A stretch of DNA of 64,000 nt. It comes from Bog-473 sp963807675. GTDB taxonomy: Bacteria; Actinomycetota; Acidimicrobiia; Acidimicrobiales; RAAP-2. The stretch spans positions 62,001 to 126,000 of the forward strand of contig CAWECP010000013.1 in the NCBI GenBank assembly GCA_963807675.1. The letters run 5' to 3'. The notes under the pieces were generated by a model, which did no database searches, was not told the origin of the DNA, and saw nothing but the letters and a program-made list of their open reading frames with translations. Positions 46,160-55,864 of the stretch are shown here, piece after piece; the first letter of the stretch is position 1; each line of letters begins with the position of its first letter. Made by a program: the position numbers and the translations under genes.

Positions 46160-47182
46160 CCGGTGCACTCGTTGATGGCGTCAATGAGCAGGCGCAACCG
46201 CGCGAAGTGGAAGCGGTCGAAGCGGAAGGCCAGCCGCGGCAGCTCGGGGTGATCGTTGCGCTCGGGCGGGAAGGGGGCGGCCGTGCGGATGGAGCCGCGG
46301 GTCACGATGTCGGCGAAGCGCTTGTTGAGGTCGGCCAGCTCCGCCTTGCTCGGCGCCACCTGCACCCGCAGCACCAGCAGGTCGCCCACCCAGCGGCACG
46401 AGTGGTAGTTGCGGTAGAAGCCGAGGATCTCCTCGCTGGCCTCGTCCACGGTGTTGGTGATCTTGTAGAGGGCGCGGTCGTCGGGCGACACCCACCCGGC
46501 CGCGACGGCCTCGTCGTCGACGAAGCGCCGCCACCCGTGCCAGTAGGTGCCGCCGGGCGTCTCCACCATGACGACGGGCGCCGGCTCCGCCTTGCCCGTC
46601 TGCAGCAGGGTCAGCAACTCGAACGACTCGTCCTGGGTCCCGAAGCCGCCGGGCAGAATGGCGTAGGCGTGTGACTCCTTTATGAGCATGAGCTTGCGGG
46701 TGAAGAAGTAGCGCATCTCGACCAGCTTGGGGTCCTGCGCAATGAACGGATTCGCCTCGTCCTCGTTGGGGAGGCGGATGTTGACCCCGAAGGCGTGATC
46801 ACGACCGGCGCCCTCCAGGCCCGCCGCCATGATGCCGGGGCCCGGCGCCCGTCACCACCATCCAGTCGGCGGCGGCCAGCTCGGCCGCCAGGTTGCGGGC
46901 CAGGATGTACACCGGGTCGTCGGGCCGGGTGCGGGCCGACCCGAACATGGTGATCTTGCGTATCTGCCGGTAGGGCCGGAACACCCGGAAGGCCTCGGCC
47001 ATTTCGCCCAGGGCGGCGTTGGCGATCTTGAGGTCGCCCACCGCGGTGCCCTCGTGGGCCATGTCGCCCAGCGAGTCGATCATGGCGCGCAGCTCGCGCG
47101 CCTGGGCGACCGACAGCGTGTCGTCGGCGAAGAGGTCGTCGAAGGCCTTCTGCCGAGCCGCGTCGACGGCCTCGTCGCTCAC
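46156..47182 (-). CDS. LOG-family (TIGR00730) Rossmann-fold protein, frameshifted
   Basis: It begins at a GTG at 47182 that overlaps the fbiC stop. The first part runs to GPG in VVTGAGPG. One extra C in a four-base run at 46837-46840 breaks the frame; removing it yields GIMAAGLEGAGRDHAFGV and the rest, including LPGGFGTQDESFELL (the PGGxGTxxE motif). The C-terminal half lacks clear features. LOG proteins include cytokinin phosphoribohydrolases, though many bacterial members act on nucleoside monophosphates. The substrate is not assigned. Confidence 0.8.
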
Positions 47183-49481
47183 GCGCCGGACGGAGCGCAC
47201 GCGCCCGACGGCGCTCCCGCCAGGGCGTAGAGCGTCGAGCGCTGCACGAGGGGCCGCCCGAGCGGCGCCACAATGGCCTCCAGGTCCTCGACACCCATGC
47301 GCTGGCCGTGCGTGGCCCCGGCCGCCCGCGAGATGTTCTCGTCCATCAACGTGCCGCCCAGGTCGTTGGCACCGGCCCGCAGCAGCTGGCGCGCCCCCTC
47401 GGCTCCCATCTTGACCCAGCTCACCTGGATGTTGTCGATGTCCCCGGCGTAGACGATGCGCGCCACGGCGTGCATCAGCAGCGCCTCGCGGAAGGTGGGG
47501 CCCCGGCGCGCCTTGCGCTGGAGGTAGATGGGCGTGGCCATGTGCACGAACGGCAGCGGCACGAACTCGGTGAAGCCGCCCGTCTCGCGCTGCAGGGCGC
47601 GCGTGCGCACCATGTGGCGGGCCCAGCTGACCGGCTGCTCGACCGAGCCGAACATGATGGTGATGTTGGAGCGCAGCCCGACCGCGTGCGCGGCGCGGTG
47701 CGCCTCGAGCCATTCCTCGCGTGTTCACCTTGTCCGGGCACAGCACGGCGCGCACCTCGTCGTCGAGGATCTCGGCCGCCGTGCCCGGCAGCGTCTTCAG
47801 CCCGGCCTCCTTCAGCGTGGTCAGGTAGTCGGCCAAATCCACCCCGGACCGCCGCGCCCCTTCGGTGACCTCCAACGCGGTGAACGCGTGGATGTGGATG
47901 CGCTCCGAGCCCTTGCGCACGGCCTCGAGCACGTGCAGGTAGTAGTCGCCGTCGAAGCTCGGGTGGATGCCCCCCTGCAGGCACACCTCGGTGGCGCCCT
48001 CCGCCTCGGCCTCCACCACCCGGCGCGTCACCTCGTCCAGCTCGAGCAGATAGGGCGCGCCCCGCAGGTTGAGCGAGAGCGGCCCTTTGGAGAACGCGCA
48101 GAAGCGGCACTTGAACGTGCACACGTTGGTGTAGTTGATGTTGCGGTTGTGCACGTAGGTGACGGCGTCGCCGACGATGGACCGGCGCAGCGCGTCGGCC
48201 ACCTCGGCCACCTGCACCACCTCGGGCCCGCGGGCGCCGAAGAGCGTCACGATCTCGTCGATGCCGACCTCCTGGCCGAGCGCCACGCCGTCGAGGACCT
48301 CGGCCACGGCGCCGCCGGGCCGCCCGGACCCGCCGCCTGTCGCCCATCGTGAGCAGGTCCGGCGGGTGCGCCTCGCCGCCCGAGCACCAGTCACCCTCGC
48401 GGGCCAGGCCCTCGGCATCGGACGCGTCGAGCACCGGGAAGCGCAGCGCGTCGTCGAGCCAGCGGCCCGGGGCCAGTGCGAACTCGGGGTAGACGGTCAG
48501 CCGCGGCGCCAACACGTGGCCGGCGGCCTCGGTCGAAGCCCGCAGCAGCTCGAGGGCCGGCCAGGCCCGCTCGGGGTTCACGTGGTCGGCCGTGACCGGC
48601 GACACGCCGCCCCAGTCGTCGATGCCGGCCGCCAGCAGCGGCCCCAGGTCGTCCGACAGGTTGGGTGGCGCCTGCACGTGCACCTCGGGCGGCAGCACCA
48701 GGCGGGCCGCCGCAATGGCCCACTGCAGGTCCTCGGGCGGGCAGGGGGCGGCCTTGGCCATGGCCGTGCCCGGCTTGGGCAGGAAGTTCTGGACGATGAC
48801 CTCCTGCACGTGGCCGTGGCGCGCGTGCGACGCCGCCACGGCGCGCAGTGCGGCCAGCTGCCCGGCGCGGTCGTCGCCGATCCCCACCAAGATGCCGGTG
48901 GTGAAGGGGATGGCCAGCTCGCCCGCCGCCTCGAGCGTGGCCAGCCGGCGGGCCGGCTCCTTGTCGGGCGCACTGCGGTGGGCCGCCAGGTCGCCACGCA
49001 GCGACTCGAGCATCATCCCCTGGCTGGCCGACACCAGGCGCAGGCGGGCCAGCTCGTCGGGGAAGAGCGCGCCGGCGTTGGCGTGGGGGAGCAGTCCCGT
49101 CTCCTCGACCACCAGCCGGCACACGTGGGCGAGATACTCCACGGTCGACCCGTGCCCGTTGGCCTCCAGCCACTGCTGCGCCACCGGGTAGCGCAGCTCC
49201 GGCCGCTCGCCCAGGGTGAACAGCGCCTCGTGGCAGCCGGCGTCGCGCCCGGCCCGGGCGATGGCCAGCACCTCCTCGGGCGTCAGGTACGGCGAGGCCA
49301 GCCGGGCCGGCGCCTTGGCGAAGGTGCAGTAGCCGCAGCGGTCGCGGCACAGCATGGTGAGGGGGATGAAGACCTTGGGCGAGAAGGTGACCCGCCGGCC
49401 GTGGGCCTCGTCGCGCGCCGCTCCGGCCAGAGCCGTCAGGTCGGCCAGGGGCAGGCGCAGCAGGTCGTCGTCGGAGAGCAT
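47179..49481 (-). CDS. fbiC: FbiC, F420 deazaflavin synthase (CofG-CofH fusion), two frameshifts
   Basis: From the ATG at 49481 the CofG half carries the radical-SAM site CRDRCGYCTF. It ends near 48350, where the frame shifts by one. The CofH half then runs from about 48340 with CTFKCRFCAF and a second SAM site region. A second shift at about 47718-47727 leads to the C-terminus EEWLEAHRAAH, MFGSVEQPVSWARHMV and the stop at 47179. FbiC makes the 7,8-didemethyl-8-hydroxy-5-deazariboflavin core of coenzyme F420 from tyrosine and a flavin precursor. Both halves look conserved, so errors in the sequence are likely. Confidence 0.88.
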
Positions 49482-49561
49482 CAGGGCCAATCTAGGGTGC
49501 GGCGACGGCGGCGGGAGCGGTCTGCCCGGGCTGGCAGGGGGTGGGGCCGGCCGGAGCGCGC

Positions 49562-50678
49562 TCAGAAGGTGGCGGCCTTGTCGGTCAGCGACTGCAGCAG
49601 CTCGTCGAACGACTTGGCGAAGGCGTGCACGCCCTCGTCCTCGAGCGTCTGCTCCACGTCCTCCATGTCGACCCCGGCCTGGCCGATGCGGTCCAGTGCG
49701 GCCACGGCGGCGTCGGGGTCGGCGTCCACGGCGCGGTGCAGCCTGCCATGGTCCTCGAACGCCCGCAGCGTCGGCTCCGGCATGGTGTTCACCGTCGCCG
49801 GCCCGATCAGGTTGTCCACGTAGAGCAGGTCGGAGTAGGCCGGGTTCTTGGTCGAAGTCGAGGCCCACAGGGGCCGCTGCACCCGGGCCCCCTGCTCGCG
49901 CAGCGCCTCCCAGCGCTCCCCGCTGAAGGTCTGGTGGAAGTGTTGGTAGGCCACCTGGGCCTGGGCCACCGCGGCGGTGCCCCGCAGGCCCAGCATGGCG
50001 GCGTCACCCTTCTCCCCGCCGGCCAGGCTCTCGAGGCGGCGGTCCACCTCGGTGTCGACCCGGCTGACGAAGAACGAGGCCACGCTGGCCACGTGTTTCA
50101 GCTCGGACTCGCGCCCGGCCGCCACCAGCGCCTCGAGGCCCGACAGGTAGGCCTCCATGACCTCGTCGTAGCGGTCGAGGCCGAAAATGAGCGTCACGTT
50201 GATGCTGTGGCCCTCGCCGATCAGCGTCCGGATCGCCGGCACCCCCTCGCGCGTCGCCGGCACCTTCACGAAGAGGTTCGGCTGCGCAATGCGCTCGTGC
50301 AGCTGGCGCGCCGCCTGCACCGTCTCCGTCGGTGTCGTGGGCCTGGGCCGGCGACACCTCCAGGGAGACATAGCCGTCCTCGCCGTCGCTCTCGTCGTAG
50401 AGCGGGCGCAGCAGGGCCAGCGCCTCCTGAATGTCGGTGATGGCCATCTCCCAGTAGGCGCTCTCGACCGTGTGGTCCGCCATGAGGGCGCGGAACTGGT
50501 CGTCGTAGATGGCCTGGCCGCTGATGGCGTTGGCGAAAATGGTCGGGTTCGAGGTGATGCCGCGCACGCCCAGCGCCAGCAGGTCGGCCAGCTGCCCGCC
50601 GCGCAGCCAGTCGCGCCGCAGGTTGTCGAGCCACGGGCTCTGACCGGCAATGGCGTAGAGGTCTTGGAGTCGGGTCAT
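49562..50678 (-). CDS. tal: Transaldolase, frameshifted
   Basis: From an ATG at 50678 (AAAGGAA site) it opens LQDLYAIAGQSPWLDNLRR with LGVRGITSNPTIFANAIS, the transaldolase signature. The frame shifts at about 50329-50331 in VSPAQAHDT; removing one G from GACGGAGACG restores ETVQAARQLHERI. The catalytic Lys is in NLFVKVPATREG, followed by INVTLIFGLDRY. The protein then runs to the stop at 49562. It exchanges a three-carbon unit between sugar phosphates in the pentose phosphate pathway. tkt is directly upstream, which fits. Confidence 0.88.
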
Positions 50679-50754
50679 GGGCGGAATTCCTTTCGCTCCT
50701 GGCGTGCCGCCGGCATGCCGCGCCCCGAGGCGACGGTCGCGCCGCCCCGAGGGC

Positions 50755-52777
50755 TCACCGGCCGGCCCGGTCGAGCAGCGCCCGGGCCCGCTCGACCACG
50801 TGCACCGCCGTGAAGCCGAACTCCGCCATGTTGACCTCGCCCGGCGCCGAGGCGCCGAAGCGGTCGATGCCGATGCTGTCGTCGGCGTAGCGGTCCCAGC
50901 CGAAGACGGACCCGGCCTCCACGCTCAGCACCGGGACCCCCGGGGGAAGCACCGCGGCGCGGTAGTCCTCGCCTTGCTCCTCGAACCACTCCCAGCAGGG
51001 GAGCGAGACGACGCGGGCCTGCACCCCCTCGCCGGCGAGCGTCGCGGCGGCGCCGAGGCAGTGCTGGACCTCGCTGCCCGTGCCGACGAGCACAATCCCG
51101 GGCGCCCCGTCGCTGTCCGCCAGCACGTAGCCGCCCCGGCGCAGCCCCCCGGGGGCCCGCTCGGCCGTACCGGCCAGCACCGGGACGTCCTGGCGGGTGA
51201 GCACCAGGCCGACCGGGCCGTCGGCGTCGACGGCGGCCCGCCAGGCCTCGGCCGTCTCGTTGGCGTCGGCCGGGCGCACCAGGTCGAGGCCCGGCATGGC
51301 GCGCAGCGAGGCCAGGTGCTCGATCGGTTGGTGGGTCGGGCCGTCCTCGCCCAGGCCGATGGAGTCGTGCGACCACGAGTAGACGACGTGGGCCTGGCTC
51401 AGCGCGGCCAGGCGGACCGCCGGGCGCATGTAGTCGGTGAAGACGTAGAAGGTCCCGCCGAGGGGCAGGACGCCGCCGTGCAGCGCCATGCCGGTCATGA
51501 CGCCACCCATCCCGTGCTCGCGGATGCCGTAGTGCAGCTGCACGCCGCCCGGGGTCTGGCGCGCCTGCATCTCGGCCCCCTTGACCAGCACGCCGTTGTT
51601 CCCGGTCAGGTCGGCCGACCCGGCGACCAGGCCGGGCAGCCCGGCGGCGGTGGCGTTGAGGCACTGGTTGAAGGCGTGGCGCGTGGCCAGCTCGGTCCCG
51701 GCCTCGAAGGTGGGCAGCTCCTTGTCCCAGCCGTCGACGCCGCGCCCGGACTGCGCCGCCTCCCAAGCCGCCCGGTCGCCGTCCCAGGCGGCGAAGCGCT
51801 CCTCCCAGGCCGCCCGGTCGGCCGCGCCGCGGGCGCCCTCCTTGCCGTAGAACTCGTAGACCTCGTCGGGCACCCAGAAGGTCTCGTCGCGGCGGCAGAC
51901 CCAGGATCTCCTTGGTCACCCGGATCTCCTCGGCGCCGAACGGGCTGCCGTGCGCCGCGGCGGTGTCGGTCAGCTTGGGCGAGGGCCAGCCGATGTGGCT
52001 GCGCAGCACGAGGAGCGTGGGCTGGGCCTCCGGTTCGTCGCAGGGCAGCGCGAGCACCTCGCGGATGGCCGCCTCCAGGCCGTCGACGTCGTTGGCCATT
52101 TCGCCCAGGTTGCGCACCCGCCAGCCGTAGGCCTCGAAGCGCTCCTCCACGTTGTCGTTGTAGGCGAGCTCGGTCGGCCCGTCGATGGTGATGTGGTTGT
52201 CGTCGTAGAACATGAGCAGGCGCCCCAGCCCGAGATGCCCGGCCAGCGAGGCCGCCTCGTGCGAGATGCCCTCCATGAAGCACCCGTCGCCGGCGATCAC
52301 GTAGGTGCGGTGGTCGCAGACCTCGGAGCCGAAGCGGGTGCGCACGACGCGCTCGGCCAGCGCCAGGCCCACGGCGTCGGCCACGCCCTGCCCGAGCGGA
52401 CCGGTCGTCACCTCGATGCCGGCCGTGTGCCGGTGCTCGGGATGCCCCGGGGTCCGGCTGCCCCACTGGCGGAACTGGCGGATGTCCTCGAGCGAGAGGT
52501 CGTACCCGGTCAGGTGCAAGAAGGCGTACTGCAGAATGCACGCGTGGCCGTTGGAGAGCACGAAGCGATCGCGGTCGGGCCAGTCCGGCCGGTGCGGGTC
52601 GTAGTGCATGATGCGCGTCCACAGCACGTGCGCCAGCGGCGCCAGCGCCATGGCCGTGCCGGAGTGCCCCGAGTCGGCCTGCTCGGGCGCGTCCATGGCC
52701 AGGCCGCGTACGACGTTGATGCCCAGCTCGACCAGCGCGGGGTCCTGCACGACCGGAGGCGATGCATTCGACGTCAT
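50755..52777 (-). CDS. tkt: Transketolase, frameshifted
   Basis: From an ATG at 52777 the ThDP-binding domain includes SGHSGTAMALAPLAHVLW with NGHACILQYAFLH and GDGCFMEGISHEAASLAG plus the DDN that ends the motif. At about 51888-51897 one base disturbs the frame, in ILGLPP/RDETFWVPDEVYEFY. The rest (pyrimidine domain with DLTGNNGVLVKG, HYGIREHGMGGVMTGMAL, and SHDSIGLGEDGPTHQPIEHL) runs to 50755. It moves two-carbon units in the pentose phosphate pathway. It is followed by tal and fbiC. All active-site blocks survive, so sequence error is likely. Confidence 0.9.
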
Positions 52778-52837
52778 GCTCAGACCCTAACTGCCCCTTC
52801 CTCGGGTTGCGGAAACCGTCACCTACGCTTCACGCCG

Positions 52838-53254
52838 ATGGCTTCCCGCATGCAGGTGCCGCCCAACAGCGACCTCACCCTCGGCATGACCTGCGTCGAC
52901 AAGACGACCCCCGGGCGTTGCATCTGGCGCATGGCGGCCGACGAGCGCTTCGCCAACCCGGCCGGCATCATGCAGGGGGGCTTCCTGGCCGCCTTCGCCG
53001 ACTCGTCCATGGGTGCCGCCGCCGTCACCTTCCTGGAGGGGCGCAAGGTGTTCGCCGCCAACGCGGAGATGAAGATCAGCTTCCTGGGCGCCGTGCCGCC
53101 GGGCGCCGACCTCAGCTGCACGGCCGAGGTCGTCTCCGGAGGCGCCCGGGTGGCCTTCGTGGAGGCCAGCGTCGTGGCCCAGGCGCCGGGCGAGCCCGAG
53201 CCACGCCTGGTGGCCCGGGCCTCGTCCACCTACCTCTTCAAGGAGCGCTCCTGA
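52838..53254 (+). CDS. PaaI-type hotdog thioesterase
   Basis: 138 residues from the ATG at 52838; the frame is open upstream but only this part looks like the family. The hotdog signature is RFANPAGIMQGGFLAAFADS, followed by EMKISFLGAVPPGADLSC and VVSGGARVAFVEASVV. Such proteins hydrolyse acyl-CoA thioesters. It diverges from tkt, with about 60 bases between starts. The natural acyl group is unknown. Confidence 0.82.
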   Translation: MASRMQVPPNSDLTLGMTCVDKTTPGRCIWRMAADERFANPAGIMQGGFLAAFADSSMGAAAVTFLEGRKVFAANAEMKISFLGAVPPGADLSCTAEVVSGGARVAFVEASVVAQAPGEPEPRLVARASSTYLFKERS

Positions 53255-53311
53255 CGCCGCACCCAGGGGGTGTTTGCACGGCGTAGGCGCACCGACCAGG
53301 ATTGTGCGCTC

Positions 53312-53704
53312 ATGGCACCACGGTCGGACGATGGCAGGCACGGACTGCGGCACGCGGGTGACGACGCGTTCCAGCTGACCGTCGACTACGTCAAGCAGGA
53401 GACGATCGAGCCGCTGCGGGGGCTGGGGCGATTTCTCTACATGGGGATCCTGGGCTCCTTCTTCCTGACCGTCGGCATTCTGCTCATCCTGGTCGGCGTG
53501 CTGCGCCTGCTCCAGACGGAGACCGGCACGACGCTGACGGGCGACTGGTCCTGGGTGCCGTACGCCGTGGTCGTGGTGCTCGGGATCGTGGTGATCGCGG
53601 TGGCCATCTGGCGCATCATGGCCGGACCGGCCGAACGCAAGCTGCCGGCGGCCATGGCGCGACGCGAGGCGAACGAGCTGGAGACACAGGGAGGAACGAA
53701 CTGA
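53312..53704 (+). CDS. Two-helix membrane protein, holin-X-like
   Basis: 130 residues from the ATG at 53312; an ATG-like start at 53270 would extend it. A short N-terminal stretch precedes FQLTVDYVKQETIEPLRGLG. Two membrane segments follow, YMGILGSFFLTVGILLILVG and WVPYAVVVVLGIVVIAVAIW, and then a basic tail. The plan is that of actinobacterial phage-holin-superfamily/holin-X proteins. Its stop overlaps the next gene's ATG by one base, so the three small membrane genes here form a unit. Function is unknown. Confidence 0.65.
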   Translation: MAPRSDDGRHGLRHAGDDAFQLTVDYVKQETIEPLRGLGRFLYMGILGSFFLTVGILLILVGVLRLLQTETGTTLTGDWSWVPYAVVVVLGIVVIAVAIWRIMAGPAERKLPAAMARREANELETQGGTN

Positions 53705-53937
53705 TGGCTGGGACGACGACGAAGGCAGGCAGCAACGGGCGCCTGATCACGCGGGAGGACCTGCAGGCGGCCTACGCGCAGGTCATGGGCGAGGGCGAGG
53801 CCACGGCGCGCGCCGCCGCGCCACGGGGGCTGGCCGTGGCCGGCGCCATCGGCATCCTGGTCATCGCCCTGGCCTTCCTGGCCGGGCGGCGCCGCGGCCG
53901 CTCCAGGTCGGCCGTGGTCGAGATCCGGCGGCTCTGA
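53704..53937 (+). CDS. Small single-helix membrane protein
   Basis: 77 residues. A polar N-terminus (LITREDLQAAYAQVMGE) precedes one membrane helix (AVAGAIGILVIALAFLAGRR) and a basic tail. It resembles DUF3618-style proteins in size and plan, but I cannot assign it. It overlaps the upstream holin-like gene and is one base from the next. Confidence 0.6.
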   Translation: MAGTTTKAGSNGRLITREDLQAAYAQVMGEGEATARAAAPRGLAVAGAIGILVIALAFLAGRRRGRSRSAVVEIRRL

Positions 53938-53938
53938 C

Positions 53939-54154
53939 ATGGACGTCCTGCTGCGCCGCTTCCTGCGGGCCGGGGTCCGCCGGGGGCTGGCCGGGAATTG
54001 GTACTGGTTCCTGCTGGCCGGGGCCACCTTCATCCTCCGGCGCGTCCTGAACGACCGGACGAGTGTCGTCTCGACGGTCACCGTCGCCCCGGGCGAGCAG
54101 GTGCTCATCACCGTGCGCGACCCCAAGGCCGCCCCGGCCACCGTCGACGCCTGA
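53939..54154 (+). CDS. Small membrane-associated protein
   Basis: 71 residues. A basic amphipathic start (MDVLLRRFLRAGVRRGLAG) is followed by one hydrophobic stretch (WYWFLLAGATFILRRVL) and a beta-like C-terminus (VVSTVTVAPGEQVLITVRDP). It is the third gene of the small membrane cassette and ends five bases before trmI. Function is unknown. Confidence 0.6.
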   Translation: MDVLLRRFLRAGVRRGLAGNWYWFLLAGATFILRRVLNDRTSVVSTVTVAPGEQVLITVRDPKAAPATVDA

Positions 54155-54159
54155 CGCCC

Positions 54160-54933
54160 GTGCCGGGCCCCCTGGTGGCGGGGGAGCGCGTGCTCCTCAT
54201 CGACCCCAAGGACCGGCGGTACCTCATCACCCTGGTGGCCGGCGCCACCTTCCACACGCACGCCGGTGTCGTCACGCACGACGACCTCATCGGCGCCGAC
54301 GAGGGCCGGACCGTCGCCGGCTCCACCGGTCGCAGCTTCCTGGTGCTGCGCCCGACGCTCAACGACGTGGTGCTCAAGATGCCCCGGGGCGCCCAGGTGA
54401 TCTACCCGAAGGACCTCGGGGCCATTTTGATGGCGGCCGACATTTGGCCGGGCCAGCGCGTGCTGGAGGCGGGCGTGGGCTCGGGCGCCCTCTCCATGAC
54501 CGTCCTGCGCGCCGGGGCGTCGGTGGTCGGCTACGAGCTGCGGGAGGACTTCGCCGAGCGGGCCCAGGCCAACGTGGCGGCCGCCCTCGGACCGGACGCG
54601 CCCTACCGGGTGGAGATCCGCGACGTGACGGCGGGCATCGACGAAACGGAGCTCGATCGCGTGCTGCTCGACATGCCGGAGCCGCACAACGTGGTGGAGG
54701 CGGCCGGCGCCGCGCTGCGGCCCGGCGGCATTTTGCTGGCCTACCTGCCCACCATCAACCAGACGGCGCTGCTGCGCCAGGCCCTCGACAGCCCGGCCAC
54801 GCCCTTCGGCCTGGCCGAGACCCAGGAGGTCCTGCGCCGCACCTGGCACGTCGAGGCCCGCTCGGTCCGCCCCGACCACCGCATGGTCGGGCACACGGGC
54901 TTCCTCACCACGGCGCGCCGCATCGAGGTGTGA
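54160..54933 (+). CDS. trmI: tRNA (adenine-58-N1)-methyltransferase TrmI
   Basis: 257 residues from a GTG at 54160. The N-terminal beta domain (VLLIDPKDRRYLITLVAGA) leads into the SAM domain: PKDLGAILMAADIWPGQRV with VLEAGVGSGALSMTV as motif I, and LDRVLLDMPEPHNVVEAA. This is the TrmI/Rv2118c type that methylates A58 of tRNA as a tetramer. In mycobacteria it also lies near the proteasome genes, matching the order here. Confidence 0.92.
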   Translation: MPGPLVAGERVLLIDPKDRRYLITLVAGATFHTHAGVVTHDDLIGADEGRTVAGSTGRSFLVLRPTLNDVVLKMPRGAQVIYPKDLGAILMAADIWPGQRVLEAGVGSGALSMTVLRAGASVVGYELREDFAERAQANVAAALGPDAPYRVEIRDVTAGIDETELDRVLLDMPEPHNVVEAAGAALRPGGILLAYLPTINQTALLRQALDSPATPFGLAETQEVLRRTWHVEARSVRPDHRMVGHTGFLTTARRIEV

Positions 54934-54937
54934 GCGC

Positions 54938-55294
54938 GTGACGGACGACGCGGTGCGGGCCTACGTGGAGGCCATCCCGGCCGACATGCGCCCGCTCTTC
55001 GACCGCGTGCACGGCCTGGTGCTCGAGTGCCATCCCGAGGCGGAGGTCGCATTGGCCTACGGCATGCCGGCGTACCGGGTGGGCCGGCGCCGGATCAACG
55101 TCGGCGTGTGGAAGCACGGCGTGTCCATCTACGGCTTCCGGGCCGACCGCGACGGTGGTTTCGTGGACCGGCACCCGTCGCTGTCGAGCGGCAAGGGGAC
55201 GCTGCGCCTCCGGCCGCGCGACGCCGAGCAGATCGGCGACGACGAGCTGCGGGCGCTGCTGGGCGGGGCGCTCGACCCCGACCCGGCCGGGTGA
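54938..55294 (+). CDS. DUF1801-like protein
   Basis: 118 residues from a GTG. It has the YdhG/DUF1801 pattern: AVRAYVEAIPADMRPLFDRV near the start, then EVALAYGMPAYRVGRRRINV with a Gly-Met-Pro turn, and GTLRLRPRDAE near the end. The family function is unclear (an iron-chaperone-like fold has been suggested). It follows trmI after four bases. A stretch of about 140 bases without a gene comes next. Confidence 0.75.
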   Translation: MTDDAVRAYVEAIPADMRPLFDRVHGLVLECHPEAEVALAYGMPAYRVGRRRINVGVWKHGVSIYGFRADRDGGFVDRHPSLSSGKGTLRLRPRDAEQIGDDELRALLGGALDPDPAG

Positions 55295-55438
55295 CCGCGG
55301 CGGCACGACGCGCACCCGGCGGCGCAGGCTCAGCGGGTCAGGCGCCGGGGGCGGGCCCGGCCCGGCCGCCGCGCCGGCGGGAGGCAGGAGTGAGGCGGTG
55401 CACCCGGACGGGTGCGGCCGCTCAGGAGCAGGAGCCGG

Positions 55439-55675
55439 TTAGTCGCGCTCGATGAAGATGCACTCGCCGGGGCACTCCTCGGAGGCCTCGACCACCGCGT
55501 CCTCGAGATCCTCGGGCACGCCGGCCATGCCGGCCGAGCCGCCCGGGTCGTTCTTGACGGCGTCGCCTTCCTTCACGTAGGCCAGGCCGTCGTCGAGGAG
55601 GGTGAACACGGCCGGTGCGATCTCTTCGCACAGGCCGTCACCGGTGCAGAGATCCTGGTCGATCCAGACCTTCAT
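55439..55675 (-). CDS. Small [3Fe-4S]/[4Fe-4S] ferredoxin
   Basis: 78 residues from the ATG at 55675; an earlier start at 55717 is less likely. The cluster motif is CTGDGLCEEIAP near the N-terminus and EECPGECIFIE at the end. The Cys pattern (no Cys in the usual second position) suits a [3Fe-4S] centre, as in P450-linked ferredoxins. It is opposite in strand to its neighbours and diverges from arc. A P450 lies at 31 kb, but no direct link is shown. Confidence 0.85.
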   Translation of the reverse strand: MKVWIDQDLCTGDGLCEEIAPAVFTLLDDGLAYVKEGDAVKNDPGGSAGMAGVPEDLEDAVVEASEECPGECIFIERD

Positions 55676-55864
55676 GTGCGTGTCTCTCTCCCTTGTCGAA
55701 ACCGCCCGACGGGCCACGAGGACCGTAGTGAGGCGCCCCGCGAGGCGTCAATCCGGCGCGGCGGACCTCACCATGCTACCTGGACGGGGACCCGCCTCAG
55801 GTGCATCCAAGGTGCACTCAAGTTGCCCGCGGAATGCACCGATGCGAGGGCTAGGGTGAGATGA

